Shown here one piece after another: positions 53,642 through 64,000 of a stretch of 64,000 nucleotides of DNA. The position numbers and the translations under genes were made by a program. This DNA is from Rhodanobacter sp. L36 (GTDB taxonomy: Bacteria > Pseudomonadota > Gammaproteobacteria > Xanthomonadales > Rhodanobacteraceae). Position 1 is the stretch's first letter. Each line of letters opens with the position of its first letter. Below the pieces are notes generated by a model. That model searched no databases and was not told the DNA's origin. It saw only the letters and a list, made by a program, of their open reading frames with translations. The stretch spans positions 186,001 to 250,000 of the forward strand of contig NZ_LMUV01000004.1 in the NCBI RefSeq assembly GCF_009765755.1. The letters run 5' to 3'.

Positions 53642-56600
53642 TTAGAAATCGTACGTGATCCCCATTTGTACATAGCGCGGCATCTCGAGCGCGATCGGCA
53701 GTTTGTAGGTTGTGCTGGGAGCTGCGGTTGTTCCATAGATGGAACCCAGCGCCGTCGCTTTCTGCTCGTTGAACACGTTGTTCACCATGATCTGGAAACC
53801 CAGCTTCTTGTCTGCCCATGCGGGACGGTATTCCGCACTCAGATTCAAAGTATGCGTCCATGGGGTGAAGCCCGATTTGCCAGGCGCAGATGGTTGTCCG
53901 CCGCACCAGTGATACGCACCGGGCGTCACCGTCGCGTAGCCTGCAGGGTCAGTTTCATCCGGGCCATAAAAGCCGAGGCAAACGTTCGGAACTCCAGATG
54001 CCAGGATCACGATGCCGCTGACCGTCCACTCTGGCGCGACCTGATAAGTGCCATAGGCCTTGAGCACGTGTTTCTGCTCATTCGCCTGGTCGCCATTGGC
54101 GTATTGCATCAGCGAACCAAAATCCCACTGCTGTGTTGCAGAGACGGAATTACCGCCTTGGCCGATGGACGACATGACCGGCCCTTCGGTGGTACCGAAG
54201 CTGCGCGAGAACACATAGTCGATCTTGCCAGTCCACGTGCCATCCCACGGATGCTCGAGGTACGCTTCAAGCGAGTAATACTTGCGAGTGGCCTTGGGAA
54301 AGCCGTAATCCTGCGGTGTCATGGTGACGGAGTCATAACCGCCGGCAGCGTTGGCGACTCGAATGACATTGCTCGACCCCGGGTTCACCAGGATGCTGCC
54401 GTTGAGCGTGTGATTCGGACATTCCGCCGTGTCGAAACCACCGGCGACCAATTTGTCGCAAAGGGCTCCCTCATCATCGACGTCGTCGATGATTCTTCCC
54501 AGATTGCGGTGCATCAGCGTGACGCCATACACCCACGACGAATTGATCTGCTGCTGCATGCCGAGAACGAATTCATCCTGGTATTCCGCCTTCAGGTTCT
54601 TCGACGCCACGGTAGCCGGATCGAGAGGTTGCCCGTATTCATTGTTCGTCGATACGGGACCGGACGGATTGGATGCAATGGGCGTCAGGCCGATAGGGAT
54701 GCCTTGGGAATCGATGCCGGAATAGGTGTAGTACTGATTGGTGTAGAGCGATCCGCTTGCTTCACGCAATGCAACGCCCGCTGGCATCGCCAAATAATAA
54801 CGACCGGCGTTGCCGAAGATTTTCATGCTGGAATCACCAAACACATCCCAGCTGAAGCCGATACGCGGCGACCATTGCGGACTGGTCAGGCGCAGATATG
54901 GCACATGTTCGCCGTTGTAGTTGGTGAACTGATCGTTGCGAATGCCGATGTTCAGCAGCAGATTGGGCGTGACTTGCCAGTTGTCCTGGATGTACTGCGC
55001 GCGCTGCTTCACTTGCACTGACGCTTGCGTCACGAAGATGTACTTGTTGACCCAGTAACCCGTTGCTCCATTAGGATAGCCTTCGGTGGGTGCAACGTAG
55101 GGTTGATGGTTGGGATCACCGCCAATAATCGGGTTGTTCGGGCTGGAGAATCCGTAGGACCAGGCATAGCCCGGACCATTGATGGTGTTGCCGGCATCGA
55201 TGTCATTCGTCAGATCGTTGTCGATACCAAACTGGATATCGTGGTTGCCCAGTTTCCAGTCCAGATCCAGGCGCAGGTTGTCCACGCTTGATTTGTGATC
55301 AGGGCGATTGACCTGGCCAGCAGTCACGACGTTGGCGTTGGTGATGCCGCCGGGATGGCCAGCAAGATACGCGGGATTCTGATGGCTTGCACCACTGATG
55401 TGGGCTAACGACGTATCAAGGCCTGGGTACGGTGGCTGGACGGTGTAGTAAGTGCCTTCCATCTTGCCGAACATGGCGTTCACGGTCAGGTTGTCCGTGA
55501 TGTAGCCGGTGTATTTGGCGATCCAGATTCCGAAGGAGTTCTTTGTGTGCAGATCGAGACTGCTGAAGTCCTCGGCTTTCTTGTTGTTGTAGTCGTAATT
55601 GTAGAAAGCGCCATCGAATGAATCGGTGTTCTTGACGCCGGTCAGCGATAGCGTGTTGCTGTCGTTGATGTTCCAGTCGAGCTTGGCGTAGATCTTGGGA
55701 TCCCTGGATTTCTGATATTCGACCTTGCTGACGTCGATGCTCTGGACGGTCGCATTCTGGGTTTTGTTGGCCTCTGCGGATACAAAGAAGAACAGCGTGT
55801 CCTTGATCAGCGGGCCGCCGACATAGGCGTCATAGACCGTGTTCCACTGGCTGTTGCCGCGCTGATACGTGTTGAGGTCGCCTTTTTCCTGATCGGGTGT
55901 CGTCGAGCGCGGATTGCCGTAATAGATGTTGTCCTGGTTGCCACGCGCGAACGCGGGCTGCCACAGCACCTGGGCGCCGAAGTGCCAATCATTTGTACCG
56001 CTCTTGCCGACCTGGCTGATCACGCCGCCGGCAGACCGCCCGTACTGCGCACCGTAGCCACTCGTCAATGTCTGCTGCTGTTCGATCGAGCCATAGGGCA
56101 GCGAGATGCCGCCGGAATTACCCAGCGGATCGGAGGTGTTGAATCCGTTGATGTAGTACGCGTTCTCGGCGACGGACGAACCGCCGAAAGACACCAGCGA
56201 TGTGCCGGTCGGGCCCGCGCCTTTGCCGTTGGCCATCATGAATGTCGACGACCCCTGTGTCGCGCCGGGCGCCAGCAAGGCGATGGCTTCCGCACTGCGT
56301 TGCAGCGGCAGGTGCTTCAACTGCTCGGCGGTAATGACAGTGCTTTCGTTGGTGGATGTCACGTCGATCGCAGGCAGGGCGTTTGCCGATACCGTCACAC
56401 CCGAAAGGGTTTGTGCATTGGCGCTGTTTGCGGTTGTTGCGCCAGCTGTGGAAATGAAGCTGACCTCCGTCGCGCCGGCGACTTTCGGCGTCACGTTCTC
56501 GCGCGTTTGAACGGCTTGCCCGTTCTGCAGCAGCGTGACGGTATAGGTGCCTACCGGCAACGTCGTCGAATAGTGCCCCGAACTATCGACCGGGATGTTT

Positions 56601-56803
56601 CGATTGAAGCCGGAGCCACCGGTGATCTGGACGCTCTCTCCACTGGCGACCGGTGCGTTGCCGAAGATCGACCCCGTCGTTGACTGCGCTTGCACGGTGG
56701 AAACTCCGCAGAGCCCCAGTGCAACGGCGATGGCCAATCTTGAAGCAGGAAACGCCCCTCGGCGGTGGCGGAGCATGTATTGATTGTTTTTGCTGCTTTT
56801 CAT
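53642..56803 (-). CDS. Oar-like TonB-dependent outer-membrane receptor
   Basis: A 1053-residue protein. A signal peptide (ending GLCGVSTVQAQ) is followed by a small carboxypeptidase-regulatory-like beta domain (about residues 40-125: GESVQITGGSGFNRNIPVDSSGHYSTTLPVG over adjoining strands), a plug (ESTVITAEQLKHLPLQRSAEAIALLAPGA) and a large beta-barrel ending in YVQMGITYDF, the aromatic C-terminus needed for outer-membrane insertion. Such receptors import large or scarce ligands or act in secretion. The ligand is unknown. GGGGAAT precedes ATG 56803. It lies downstream of the HTH gene on the same strand. Confidence 0.93.
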   Translation of the reverse strand: MKSSKNNQYMLRHRRGAFPASRLAIAVALGLCGVSTVQAQSTTGSIFGNAPVASGESVQITGGSGFNRNIPVDSSGHYSTTLPVGTYTVTLLQNGQAVQTRENVTPKVAGATEVSFISTAGATTANSANAQTLSGVTVSANALPAIDVTSTNESTVITAEQLKHLPLQRSAEAIALLAPGATQGSSTFMMANGKGAGPTGTSLVSFGGSSVAENAYYINGFNTSDPLGNSGGISLPYGSIEQQQTLTSGYGAQYGRSAGGVISQVGKSGTNDWHFGAQVLWQPAFARGNQDNIYYGNPRSTTPDQEKGDLNTYQRGNSQWNTVYDAYVGGPLIKDTLFFFVSAEANKTQNATVQSIDVSKVEYQKSRDPKIYAKLDWNINDSNTLSLTGVKNTDSFDGAFYNYDYNNKKAEDFSSLDLHTKNSFGIWIAKYTGYITDNLTVNAMFGKMEGTYYTVQPPYPGLDTSLAHISGASHQNPAYLAGHPGGITNANVVTAGQVNRPDHKSSVDNLRLDLDWKLGNHDIQFGIDNDLTNDIDAGNTINGPGYAWSYGFSSPNNPIIGGDPNHQPYVAPTEGYPNGATGYWVNKYIFVTQASVQVKQRAQYIQDNWQVTPNLLLNIGIRNDQFTNYNGEHVPYLRLTSPQWSPRIGFSWDVFGDSSMKIFGNAGRYYLAMPAGVALREASGSLYTNQYYTYSGIDSQGIPIGLTPIASNPSGPVSTNNEYGQPLDPATVASKNLKAEYQDEFVLGMQQQINSSWVYGVTLMHRNLGRIIDDVDDEGALCDKLVAGGFDTAECPNHTLNGSILVNPGSSNVIRVANAAGGYDSVTMTPQDYGFPKATRKYYSLEAYLEHPWDGTWTGKIDYVFSRSFGTTEGPVMSSIGQGGNSVSATQQWDFGSLMQYANGDQANEQKHVLKAYGTYQVAPEWTVSGIVILASGVPNVCLGFYGPDETDPAGYATVTPGAYHWCGGQPSAPGKSGFTPWTHTLNLSAEYRPAWADKKLGFQIMVNNVFNEQKATALGSIYGTTAAPSTTYKLPIALEMPRYVQMGITYDF

Positions 56804-56939
56804 GGAATTCCCCATTTTCAGTGTTGCCAAGTAATGACGAGCGCCGACACTTCGCTGACCACTCGAGTGCGCGGATCGTCTGTCTTTCCAAACTGCGATG
56901 GCGACGATGTTTCCGGTCGCGTGTTGTCGGTCGATCAAC

Positions 56940-57701
56940 TCAGGCCACGAATGAATTTCCGCGTCGCACCTGGCCGCTGAGCGTGCTGTGGAATGCAATC
57001 AGGCGATCGATCTGATTCGGATCGTTGGTCGTGCTCAGAATGTCGTAGAGCTCGGCCAGCGCATCGGCGCGTTGCGTCGGATTCAGTGATCCGCCGAGCA
57101 AGCCGATGTAGGACTGAAGCAGCCGCAGCGCCGAGGCAAGCAAGCGTGGATTCACCGCGTACCTGTGTGCATCCATCGACGCTCCAGCTTTGGCCGGCTC
57201 GACGATATTCGATGTGTTTGCAGCAGAGCCGATGGTTGCCGCAGGTGGTTGCGAGGCGAAATCACCGTGGCCATCGTCGCCTCGCATCGAACCTTCGCCG
57301 GTGATCAGCCAGATCAGCGAAACATTCAATGTCTTCGCCATCACCACGCAGCGCTCACGCGAAATATCGCTTTGGCCGTCGCGCCAGCTGCGCACGGCAC
57401 CTTCGGAAAATCCGCAGCGGCGCGCAATCGACGCCATGCTTCCTTCGTTGCGTATCAGCAGTTTCATGCGCGTGGCGAGACCGCTGCAGGACGGCGCCGA
57501 ATTTTTTTCGCGCCCCAACGACGACGTTTCATTGGAGAGATGGTTGCCCGTCGTTTCAATCGCTGACGTGCGGTCGAAATACGGCATGCGCGCCAGGATG
57601 CTTTCGCTGAGAAAATCCTGCGCGCGGTTATTTTTTGCGGTCGAGCCAGGCGTGGGCAATTCAAAAGCCTGCGGCTCGACGCGTGAAGCGATCATCGGCA
57701 T
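56940..57701 (-). CDS. helix-turn-helix regulator upstream of the receptor
   Basis: A 253-residue protein. Residues about 76-137 form an XRE/CI-like DNA-binding domain (ATRMKLLIRNEGSMASIARRCGFSEGAVRSW, then ISRERCVVMAKTLNVSLIWLITGEG). The N-terminal 70 residues are polar and the C-terminal part (about 185-253) is helical, perhaps for dimerisation. ATG 57701 follows GGAG; a longer frame with a TTG start is less likely. Its position 136 bp before the receptor gene suggests it controls that gene. Confidence 0.8.
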   Translation of the reverse strand: MPMIASRVEPQAFELPTPGSTAKNNRAQDFLSESILARMPYFDRTSAIETTGNHLSNETSSLGREKNSAPSCSGLATRMKLLIRNEGSMASIARRCGFSEGAVRSWRDGQSDISRERCVVMAKTLNVSLIWLITGEGSMRGDDGHGDFASQPPAATIGSAANTSNIVEPAKAGASMDAHRYAVNPRLLASALRLLQSYIGLLGGSLNPTQRADALAELYDILSTTNDPNQIDRLIAFHSTLSGQVRRGNSFVA

Positions 57702-58145
57702 GGTCGCGCTCCATCGTGTGGGAAAGCCCTCCTTGGCCGGGAACGGATCAACGCGCAAGGCATCGGTGCGCGGGGGGACTGATCACTCGTCGTCAATCTT
57801 TCGTTACGAAAAGGTGCCTTATTCGTAGGGTATGCACGCTGCACAAAGCGATACATAGCCAATTCGACGGAACTTGCTGAGGCCAATTCACGAACGTGTT
57901 TTGCGCGTGCGACGACGCACGCGCGAATTGAGTTGGGTCAAGTGCCGCAAGGGCCAGAGGTTCGTGCCTCTGTATTTTGTGCAATGGCATGCGCTGCATC
58001 GCGATGCCATGCGCCAAAGACGTCTTCGATGCGCCATGCGACGGAGAAATCACGTCGCGCGCTGAAGGCGGGTTTTGAAACGAACGAAATATGAGGGAAG
58101 GAACGGCCGCGGAAAAACCACGCCATTGGCCATGAAATAAAAACG
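57702..58145 (-). other. 444-bp regulatory gap upstream of the HTH gene
   Basis: No protein gene is convincing. It contains the palindrome at 57799-57811 and should hold the promoter of the HTH-receptor cluster. No clear -35/-10 pair stands out. Confidence 0.5.
57799..57811. promoter_or_regulatory. palindrome upstream of the HTH gene, candidate operator
   Basis: TTTCGT-T-ACGAAA, a perfect 13-bp palindrome about 100 bp before the HTH start codon. Size and symmetry suit a CI/XRE-type dimer. There is no second copy nearby that I could see. Confidence 0.35.
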
Positions 58146-58181
58146 AAGCTGCCCGGAATGGACGTCCATTCCGGGCAGCTT
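58146..58181 (-). terminator. 36-bp perfect palindrome, terminator of the S9 peptidase gene
   Basis: AAGCTGCCCGGAATGGAC joined directly to its exact inverse. On the minus strand it is followed by TTCGTTTTTATTT, which fits an intrinsic terminator 22 bp after the peptidase stop. Confidence 0.8.
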
Positions 58182-58203
58182 TATCACAAAGGTATAACGG
58201 GAC

Positions 58204-60327
58204 TTATTTCAGCTGATCCCATAGAAAATCATAGGCGAGCGCGTGCATCAGGGCGGCCTGCTTGTTGTCCGCACCCGCACCGTGACCGCCTTCGAGGTTC
58301 TCGTAGAACCACACATTGTTGTGGCCCATCGATTGCATCTTCGCGGCCATCTTGCGCGCCTGTACCGGGCCGACGCGATCATCGCTGGTAGTGGTGTAGA
58401 AAAGCACCGGTGGATAGTGGCCGTCTTTTTTCACGTTCTGGTACGGCGAGAAAGTCTGGATGAATTTCCAGTCGTCGGTGTCGGGGTTGCCGTATTCGGC
58501 CATCCACGACGCGCCTGCGGAAAGATGTGTGTAACGCTTCATGTCGAGCAGCGGCACTTCGCAGGCAATCGCGCCGAACAGTTGCGGATAAAGCGTCAGC
58601 ATGTTGCCCATCAGCAAACCGCCATTGCTGCCGCCTTCGGCGCCGAGATGTTTCGCGGATGTCACGCCACGCTTCACCAGATCATTCGCCACCGCGGCGA
58701 AATCTTCATACGCGCGCGGACGATTGGCCTTCAGTGCAGCCTGATGCCATTGAGGGCCGTACTCGCCGCCGCCACGGATATTGGCGATCACATACACGCC
58801 GCCGCGTTGCAACCACGCGCGCCCGACGCTGCCGCTATAGAACGGTTGCAGCGATACCTCGAAGCCGCCGTAGCCATACAACAACGTGCGATTCGAACCG
58901 TCCATTTTCATGCCTTTCGGCGCGATCTCGAAGTAGGGCACGCGGGTGCCGTCTTTCGATGCGACAAAGTGCTGGCTCACGTCGAACTTCGATGCGTCGA
59001 AGAATGCCGGGCCCTGCTTCAACGTTTCGGCCGGCACGCTGCCAAGCACGCCGCGTTGAAGTGTCGAAGGTGCCAGGAAACCGGTGACGTCCAGCCAGTA
59101 TTCGTCGCTGTTGTCTGGATCGGTGTCGGCTACGCTGATCGTGCTCATCGCCGGCGAACCCGGCACGGTTTCGCGTTTCCAGTCGCCGGCTTGCGGCGTG
59201 AGCACTTCGAGCTTGCTCTTGACGTCGTCGAGCACGTCGAGGATCAGGTGATGCTGCGTCCAGTTGTACGACGCCAGCGAGGTGTGCGCGTCGGGCTTGA
59301 ACAGCACGGTGAAGGCTGGCTTGCCGGCCATGAAGTCGTCGAACTTCGTCGCGAGCAACGCACCGGATGGATACGTGGCACCGCCGATCGTCCATGCCGA
59401 CCGCGTCTGCACCAGCAGCCATTCGCGATGTGCGTCTGCAGTTGCATCGGTCGGCACATCGACGTGTTTCAACTGATCGCCGACGCGCTGGTACAACTCG
59501 CTGTGGAAGAAATCGGTGGCGACGGAAACGAAGTCGCGCTCGAAACCCACGGTGCGATCGTGCGACGCGCCGATCGCAAGGTCGGTGGTCTTGCCTTCGT
59601 ATACCGTCTTGGCGGACGACAGCGGCGTGCCGCGCTTCCATTCCTTGACGATGCGCGGATAGCTCGATTCGGTCATCGATCCGGGGCCGAAATCGGTGCC
59701 GACGTAAAGAGTGTTCTCGTCGATCCAGCTGGCTTCGGTCTTGGCGATCGGCAGGTCGAAGCCGTTTTTCACAAACGACTTGGCGGGGATGTCGAACTCG
59801 CGCACGGCCACCGCGTCGCCGCCATCGGGCGATAGCGAAAGCAGGCAGCGATCGTATTTCGGCTTCAGGCATTGCGCGCCCTTGAACACCCAGCGCTTGT
59901 TCTCGGACTTGTTCAGCGCGTCGATGTCCAGCAGCACTTCCCATGCCGGACTGGTCTTGCGGTATTCGGCCAGCGTGGTACGACGCCAGATGCCGCGCGG
60001 GTTCGCCTTGTCGCGCCAGAAGTTGTAGAGGTAATCACCCATGCGGTTGACGTCGGGAATGCGCGCATCCGAGTCCATCACCTCAAGGAGGCTGTCGCGG
60101 GTCTTCACGAATTCGGCGTTATCGACAAACTGCTTCGTCGTTACCGCGTTCTCTTTCTTGACCCAGTCCATCGAGCGCGTGGCATGGATGTCTTCCAGCC
60201 ACAGGAAGGGGTCGTCGCTCGTCGCAGCGTCCGTGGCCGCCTTGGCGGGCTTGTTGTTGCTGGCATCGGCATGGTTCATGCCCGCCAGTGTGACGCCGAG
60301 TACCAGCATCAGCCAGACCGGTTTCAT
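58204..60327 (-). CDS. prolyl oligopeptidase family (S9) secreted serine peptidase
   Basis: A 707-residue protein. A signal peptide (MKPVWLMLVLGVTLAGMNHADA) is followed by a seven-bladed beta-propeller (it begins DDPFLWLEDIHATRSMDWVKKEN) and an alpha/beta-hydrolase domain with GAEGGSNGGLLMGNML (Ser567), TTSDDRVGPV (Asp) and LEGGHGAGADN (His). It cleaves after proline in short peptides, here in the periplasm or outside. ATG 60327 follows GAGGAGGGG, one of the best ribosome sites in the window; the 117-residue upstream extension is rejected. Confidence 0.96.
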   Translation of the reverse strand: MKPVWLMLVLGVTLAGMNHADASNNKPAKAATDAATSDDPFLWLEDIHATRSMDWVKKENAVTTKQFVDNAEFVKTRDSLLEVMDSDARIPDVNRMGDYLYNFWRDKANPRGIWRRTTLAEYRKTSPAWEVLLDIDALNKSENKRWVFKGAQCLKPKYDRCLLSLSPDGGDAVAVREFDIPAKSFVKNGFDLPIAKTEASWIDENTLYVGTDFGPGSMTESSYPRIVKEWKRGTPLSSAKTVYEGKTTDLAIGASHDRTVGFERDFVSVATDFFHSELYQRVGDQLKHVDVPTDATADAHREWLLVQTRSAWTIGGATYPSGALLATKFDDFMAGKPAFTVLFKPDAHTSLASYNWTQHHLILDVLDDVKSKLEVLTPQAGDWKRETVPGSPAMSTISVADTDPDNSDEYWLDVTGFLAPSTLQRGVLGSVPAETLKQGPAFFDASKFDVSQHFVASKDGTRVPYFEIAPKGMKMDGSNRTLLYGYGGFEVSLQPFYSGSVGRAWLQRGGVYVIANIRGGGEYGPQWHQAALKANRPRAYEDFAAVANDLVKRGVTSAKHLGAEGGSNGGLLMGNMLTLYPQLFGAIACEVPLLDMKRYTHLSAGASWMAEYGNPDTDDWKFIQTFSPYQNVKKDGHYPPVLFYTTTSDDRVGPVQARKMAAKMQSMGHNNVWFYENLEGGHGAGADNKQAALMHALAYDFLWDQLK

Positions 60328-60440
60328 GGTGTCCCCTCCTCGTGTGAATGCAGCCTGCGTGGAATGCAGCGAATGATGGCCGCATTCGATCGAGCGTAAC
60401 CGCAGGTGTGGGCGTTTGCCCATGACTAAAGTCAGGGCCA

Positions 60441-60468
60441 GGAAACAGAAATCCCGCCGAAGCGGGAT
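60441..60468 (-). terminator. intrinsic terminator after hppA
   Basis: ATCCCGC-TTCG-GCGGGAT stem-loop (minus strand) followed by TTCTGTTTCC, 27 bp after the hppA stop. Confidence 0.8.
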
Positions 60469-60494
60469 GCCTGTCGAGCCTGCGGTCGTGTGGC

Positions 60495-62522
<2,028 letters not shown>

Positions 62523-62647
62523 CGGAGCCTCCCCATGGGTTGTCAGTGGCCGTCCGGAACGGGCGGTCCTTCCGAGTATAGGCAGACGTTGCCGCTGAAA
62601 CTGTTGTGCGGCGCAACGATTCGACTTTCGGCATTGATGAAACGAAA

Positions 62648-62673
62648 AAGGCCATGCACGCGTGCATGGCCTT
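62648..62673 (-). terminator. intrinsic terminator after the RcnB-like gene
   Basis: Perfect palindrome AAGGCCATGCACG / CGTGCATGGCCTT. On the minus strand it is followed by TTTCGTTT, 24 bp after the stop of the RcnB-like gene. Confidence 0.85.
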
Positions 62674-62696
62674 CGTCGTCTGAAATTACGCCGGCG

Positions 62697-63164
62697 TCAG
62701 TGCGCGACCATGTCCAGGATGATGCCGGTGCTGACGGCGACCAGCAGGAAGCCGTCGTCGGCCCGAACCCAGCGATAGCCGTACGGCGGTCGACGCAGAT
62801 GGTAGTAGTCCCAGTTGCCCACCACATAAGTGGGGCCGTAATAACGATGGCCGCGCTCCCAGTGTCCCCGATACGGACCCGGGTGACCGTAATAGCCCGG
62901 ATGACCGTAATAACGCGGGGCCGGGGCCGGGCGGTAACCGTAGCCGCGATGATCGTCGCCATGAAAGCGATGGTCGTCATGGCCGCGATCGTTGCCGCGA
63001 TGGTCGTCGTGGCCGCGGTCGTTTCCATGATGATCGTCGTGCCCACGGTCGTGTCCGTGGTCACCGCCGCGATCGTTTCCGTGGTCGTGATCCTGTGCGA
63101 GCGCAATGCTGCCCGAGGTGAGCAGGGCAACGCCAATAAGCAGACGGTGTACGAGTTTCATCAT
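62697..63164 (-). CDS. RcnB-like His/Asp-rich periplasmic protein
   Basis: A 155-residue protein with a signal peptide (MMKLVHRLLIGVALLTSGSIALAQ). A repeat region follows at about residues 25-72 (units like GNDRGHDDH and RGHDDHRGNDRGHDD), rich in His and Asp and likely to bind metal. The C-terminal domain ends YHLRRPPYGYRWVRADDGFLLVAVSTGIIL, the signature of the RcnB family. E. coli RcnB helps nickel/cobalt homeostasis. Start 63164 or 63161, both just after GGAGATCA. Confidence 0.88.
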   Translation of the reverse strand: MMKLVHRLLIGVALLTSGSIALAQDHDHGNDRGGDHGHDRGHDDHHGNDRGHDDHRGNDRGHDDHRFHGDDHRGYGYRPAPAPRYYGHPGYYGHPGPYRGHWERGHRYYGPTYVVGNWDYYHLRRPPYGYRWVRADDGFLLVAVSTGIILDMVAH

Positions 63165-63343
63165 TGATCTCCTTGACCGGGCCGTGTCGACCCGGTTGAG
63201 CGCATCGTAGAAAGCTGCGGCTGAATGGGAGGGCCTTTCGCCGCACGCGTTTTTCAGGTTTCGGTCAGCTAGCGGGAACGGCGGGTTCCTGGTGTTGCCT
63301 TACGATTTTGCAGCTAGGCTGCGACCGTGCACGAGGGGAAGAT

Positions 63344-64000
63344 ATGTTCTGGCGCGTGATGGGCGTGTTCGCGGGATTGCTGCTGGTTCTGTATGCCACG
63401 TTCTGCACGTATCTCTATTTCGCGCAGCGACATGTGCTTTATCAGCCCGGCGCGAGCTGGCTGGTTCGCCAGACACCGGACTTCAACCTGCACCGCGGTT
63501 CTGTGGTATTGCGCGGCTGGGTATTGAACCCGGGTCGGCCCAAAGCACTGTTGTATTTCGGTGGCAACGGCGAGCGCATCGAGGATCGACGCGACGACAT
63601 CGCGCGATGGTTTCCGGATCGCACCGTGTATCTGTTGCCTTATCGCGGCTACGCAATGAGTGGCGGCGAGCCGACCGAGGATGCGTTGGTCCATGACGCG
63701 CAGGCGCTGTTCGACGAAGCAGCCCGACATCACACCAACGTTGCCGTGATCGGTCGCAGCCTGGGCAGCGGCGTGGCCGTTCAACTCGCGGCGCATCGAC
63801 CGGTCGAGCGGTTGGTGCTGGTCACGCCGTTTGACAGCATGCTGCGCGTGGCACAGACGCAATATCCTTTCGCGCCGGTGCGCTGGCTACTGAAAGACCG
63901 CTATGAATCTTCGCGCTACGCGGTCTTGATCCGTTGTCCGGTACTCGTGCTTCGCGCCGATGACGACCTGCTGGTGACGGCCGATCGCACCGCGTCGCTC
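63344..64000 (+). CDS. alpha/beta hydrolase, N-terminal part (cut by window end)
   Basis: About 219 residues are visible. An N-terminal membrane helix (VMGVFAGLLLVLYATFCTYLYF) anchors it, followed by an alpha/beta-hydrolase core with LLYFGGNGE (oxyanion region), LLPYRGYAMSGGEPTEDAL and the nucleophile elbow GRSLGSGVAV. The acid is probably within RADDDLLV. This is the BEM46/YfhR-type family; substrate unknown. The ATG follows GAGGGGA. Confidence 0.9.
   Translation, partial: MFWRVMGVFAGLLLVLYATFCTYLYFAQRHVLYQPGASWLVRQTPDFNLHRGSVVLRGWVLNPGRPKALLYFGGNGERIEDRRDDIARWFPDRTVYLLPYRGYAMSGGEPTEDALVHDAQALFDEAARHHTNVAVIGRSLGSGVAVQLAAHRPVERLVLVTPFDSMLRVAQTQYPFAPVRWLLKDRYESSRYAVLIRCPVLVLRADDDLLVTADRTASL

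Noticed and set aside
53279..55021. 580-residue plus-strand frame across the thioredoxin-like and receptor genes
   Set aside because: It spans two genes with strong domains on the other strand and shows no protein family character.
58243..59835. 530-residue plus-strand frame opposite the S9 peptidase
   Set aside because: It is antisense to clear propeller and hydrolase motifs; composition is shadow-like.

Overview
The window is GC-rich, densely coded gammaproteobacterial chromosome. The order dsbD-tlpA-aroQ-accB-accC-prmA-(zinc-ribbon DUF3426)-fis-purH, the pcm/tolC/waaA cluster, an sX13-like RNA gene beside polA and GTAGGAGCGCAC-type REP palindromes point to the Xanthomonadales, probably a Rhodanobacter/Dyella/Luteibacter relative. 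The genus is an inference. I saw no rRNA, tRNA, prophage, insertion sequence or CRISPR array.

Left part (1-26.8 kb) is mostly core housekeeping. It holds the 5' part of uvrD, a small membrane protein, a C-rich-loop small RNA (sX13-like), polA with a REP pair inside its reading frame, a DUF2782/EamA pair, a GST and a REP palindrome. A long leftward cluster follows, covering periplasmic thiol redox (dsbD, tlpA), dehydroquinase, biotin-dependent acetyl-CoA carboxylase subunits, prmA, fis and purH. groES-groL follow, with a clear CIRCE operator. Then come an LtaS/MdoB-like phosphoglycerol transferase, glnE, an ELM1-like glycosyltransferase, a RutE-like nitroreductase, a YceI protein and a Yip1 membrane protein.

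Middle part (26.9-42.7 kb) is an envelope/LPS region: a zinc-finger protein, a GT4 glycosyltransferase, an O-antigen ligase-like protein, a GT2 glycosyltransferase, lpxL, waaA, tolC, a Pcm-family methyltransferase and a TetR regulator. Between the glycosyltransferases and lpxL sits a 7-kb block with two tandem secreted S53 (sedolisin) peptidase genes that share a 44-bp upstream element, followed by a sulfotransferase.

Right part (43-64 kb) is more accessory. It has an aspartyl/asparaginyl hydroxylase fused to a sulfotransferase, a ferritin-like protein, DUF2333, ppa, a prolyl-4-hydroxylase-like oxygenase, and a MocR regulator facing a DoxX-like membrane protein. A leftward cluster follows: HTH regulator, Oar-like TonB-dependent receptor, CINC thioredoxin-like protein and TPR-sulfotransferase. 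The window ends with a prolyl oligopeptidase, a proton-pumping pyrophosphatase, an RcnB-like His-rich protein and a partial alpha/beta hydrolase.

The least ordinary content is the hydroxylase-sulfotransferase fusion, the receptor/thioredoxin/TPR-sulfotransferase cluster, the S53 pair with its shared leader, and the REP doublet translated within polA.
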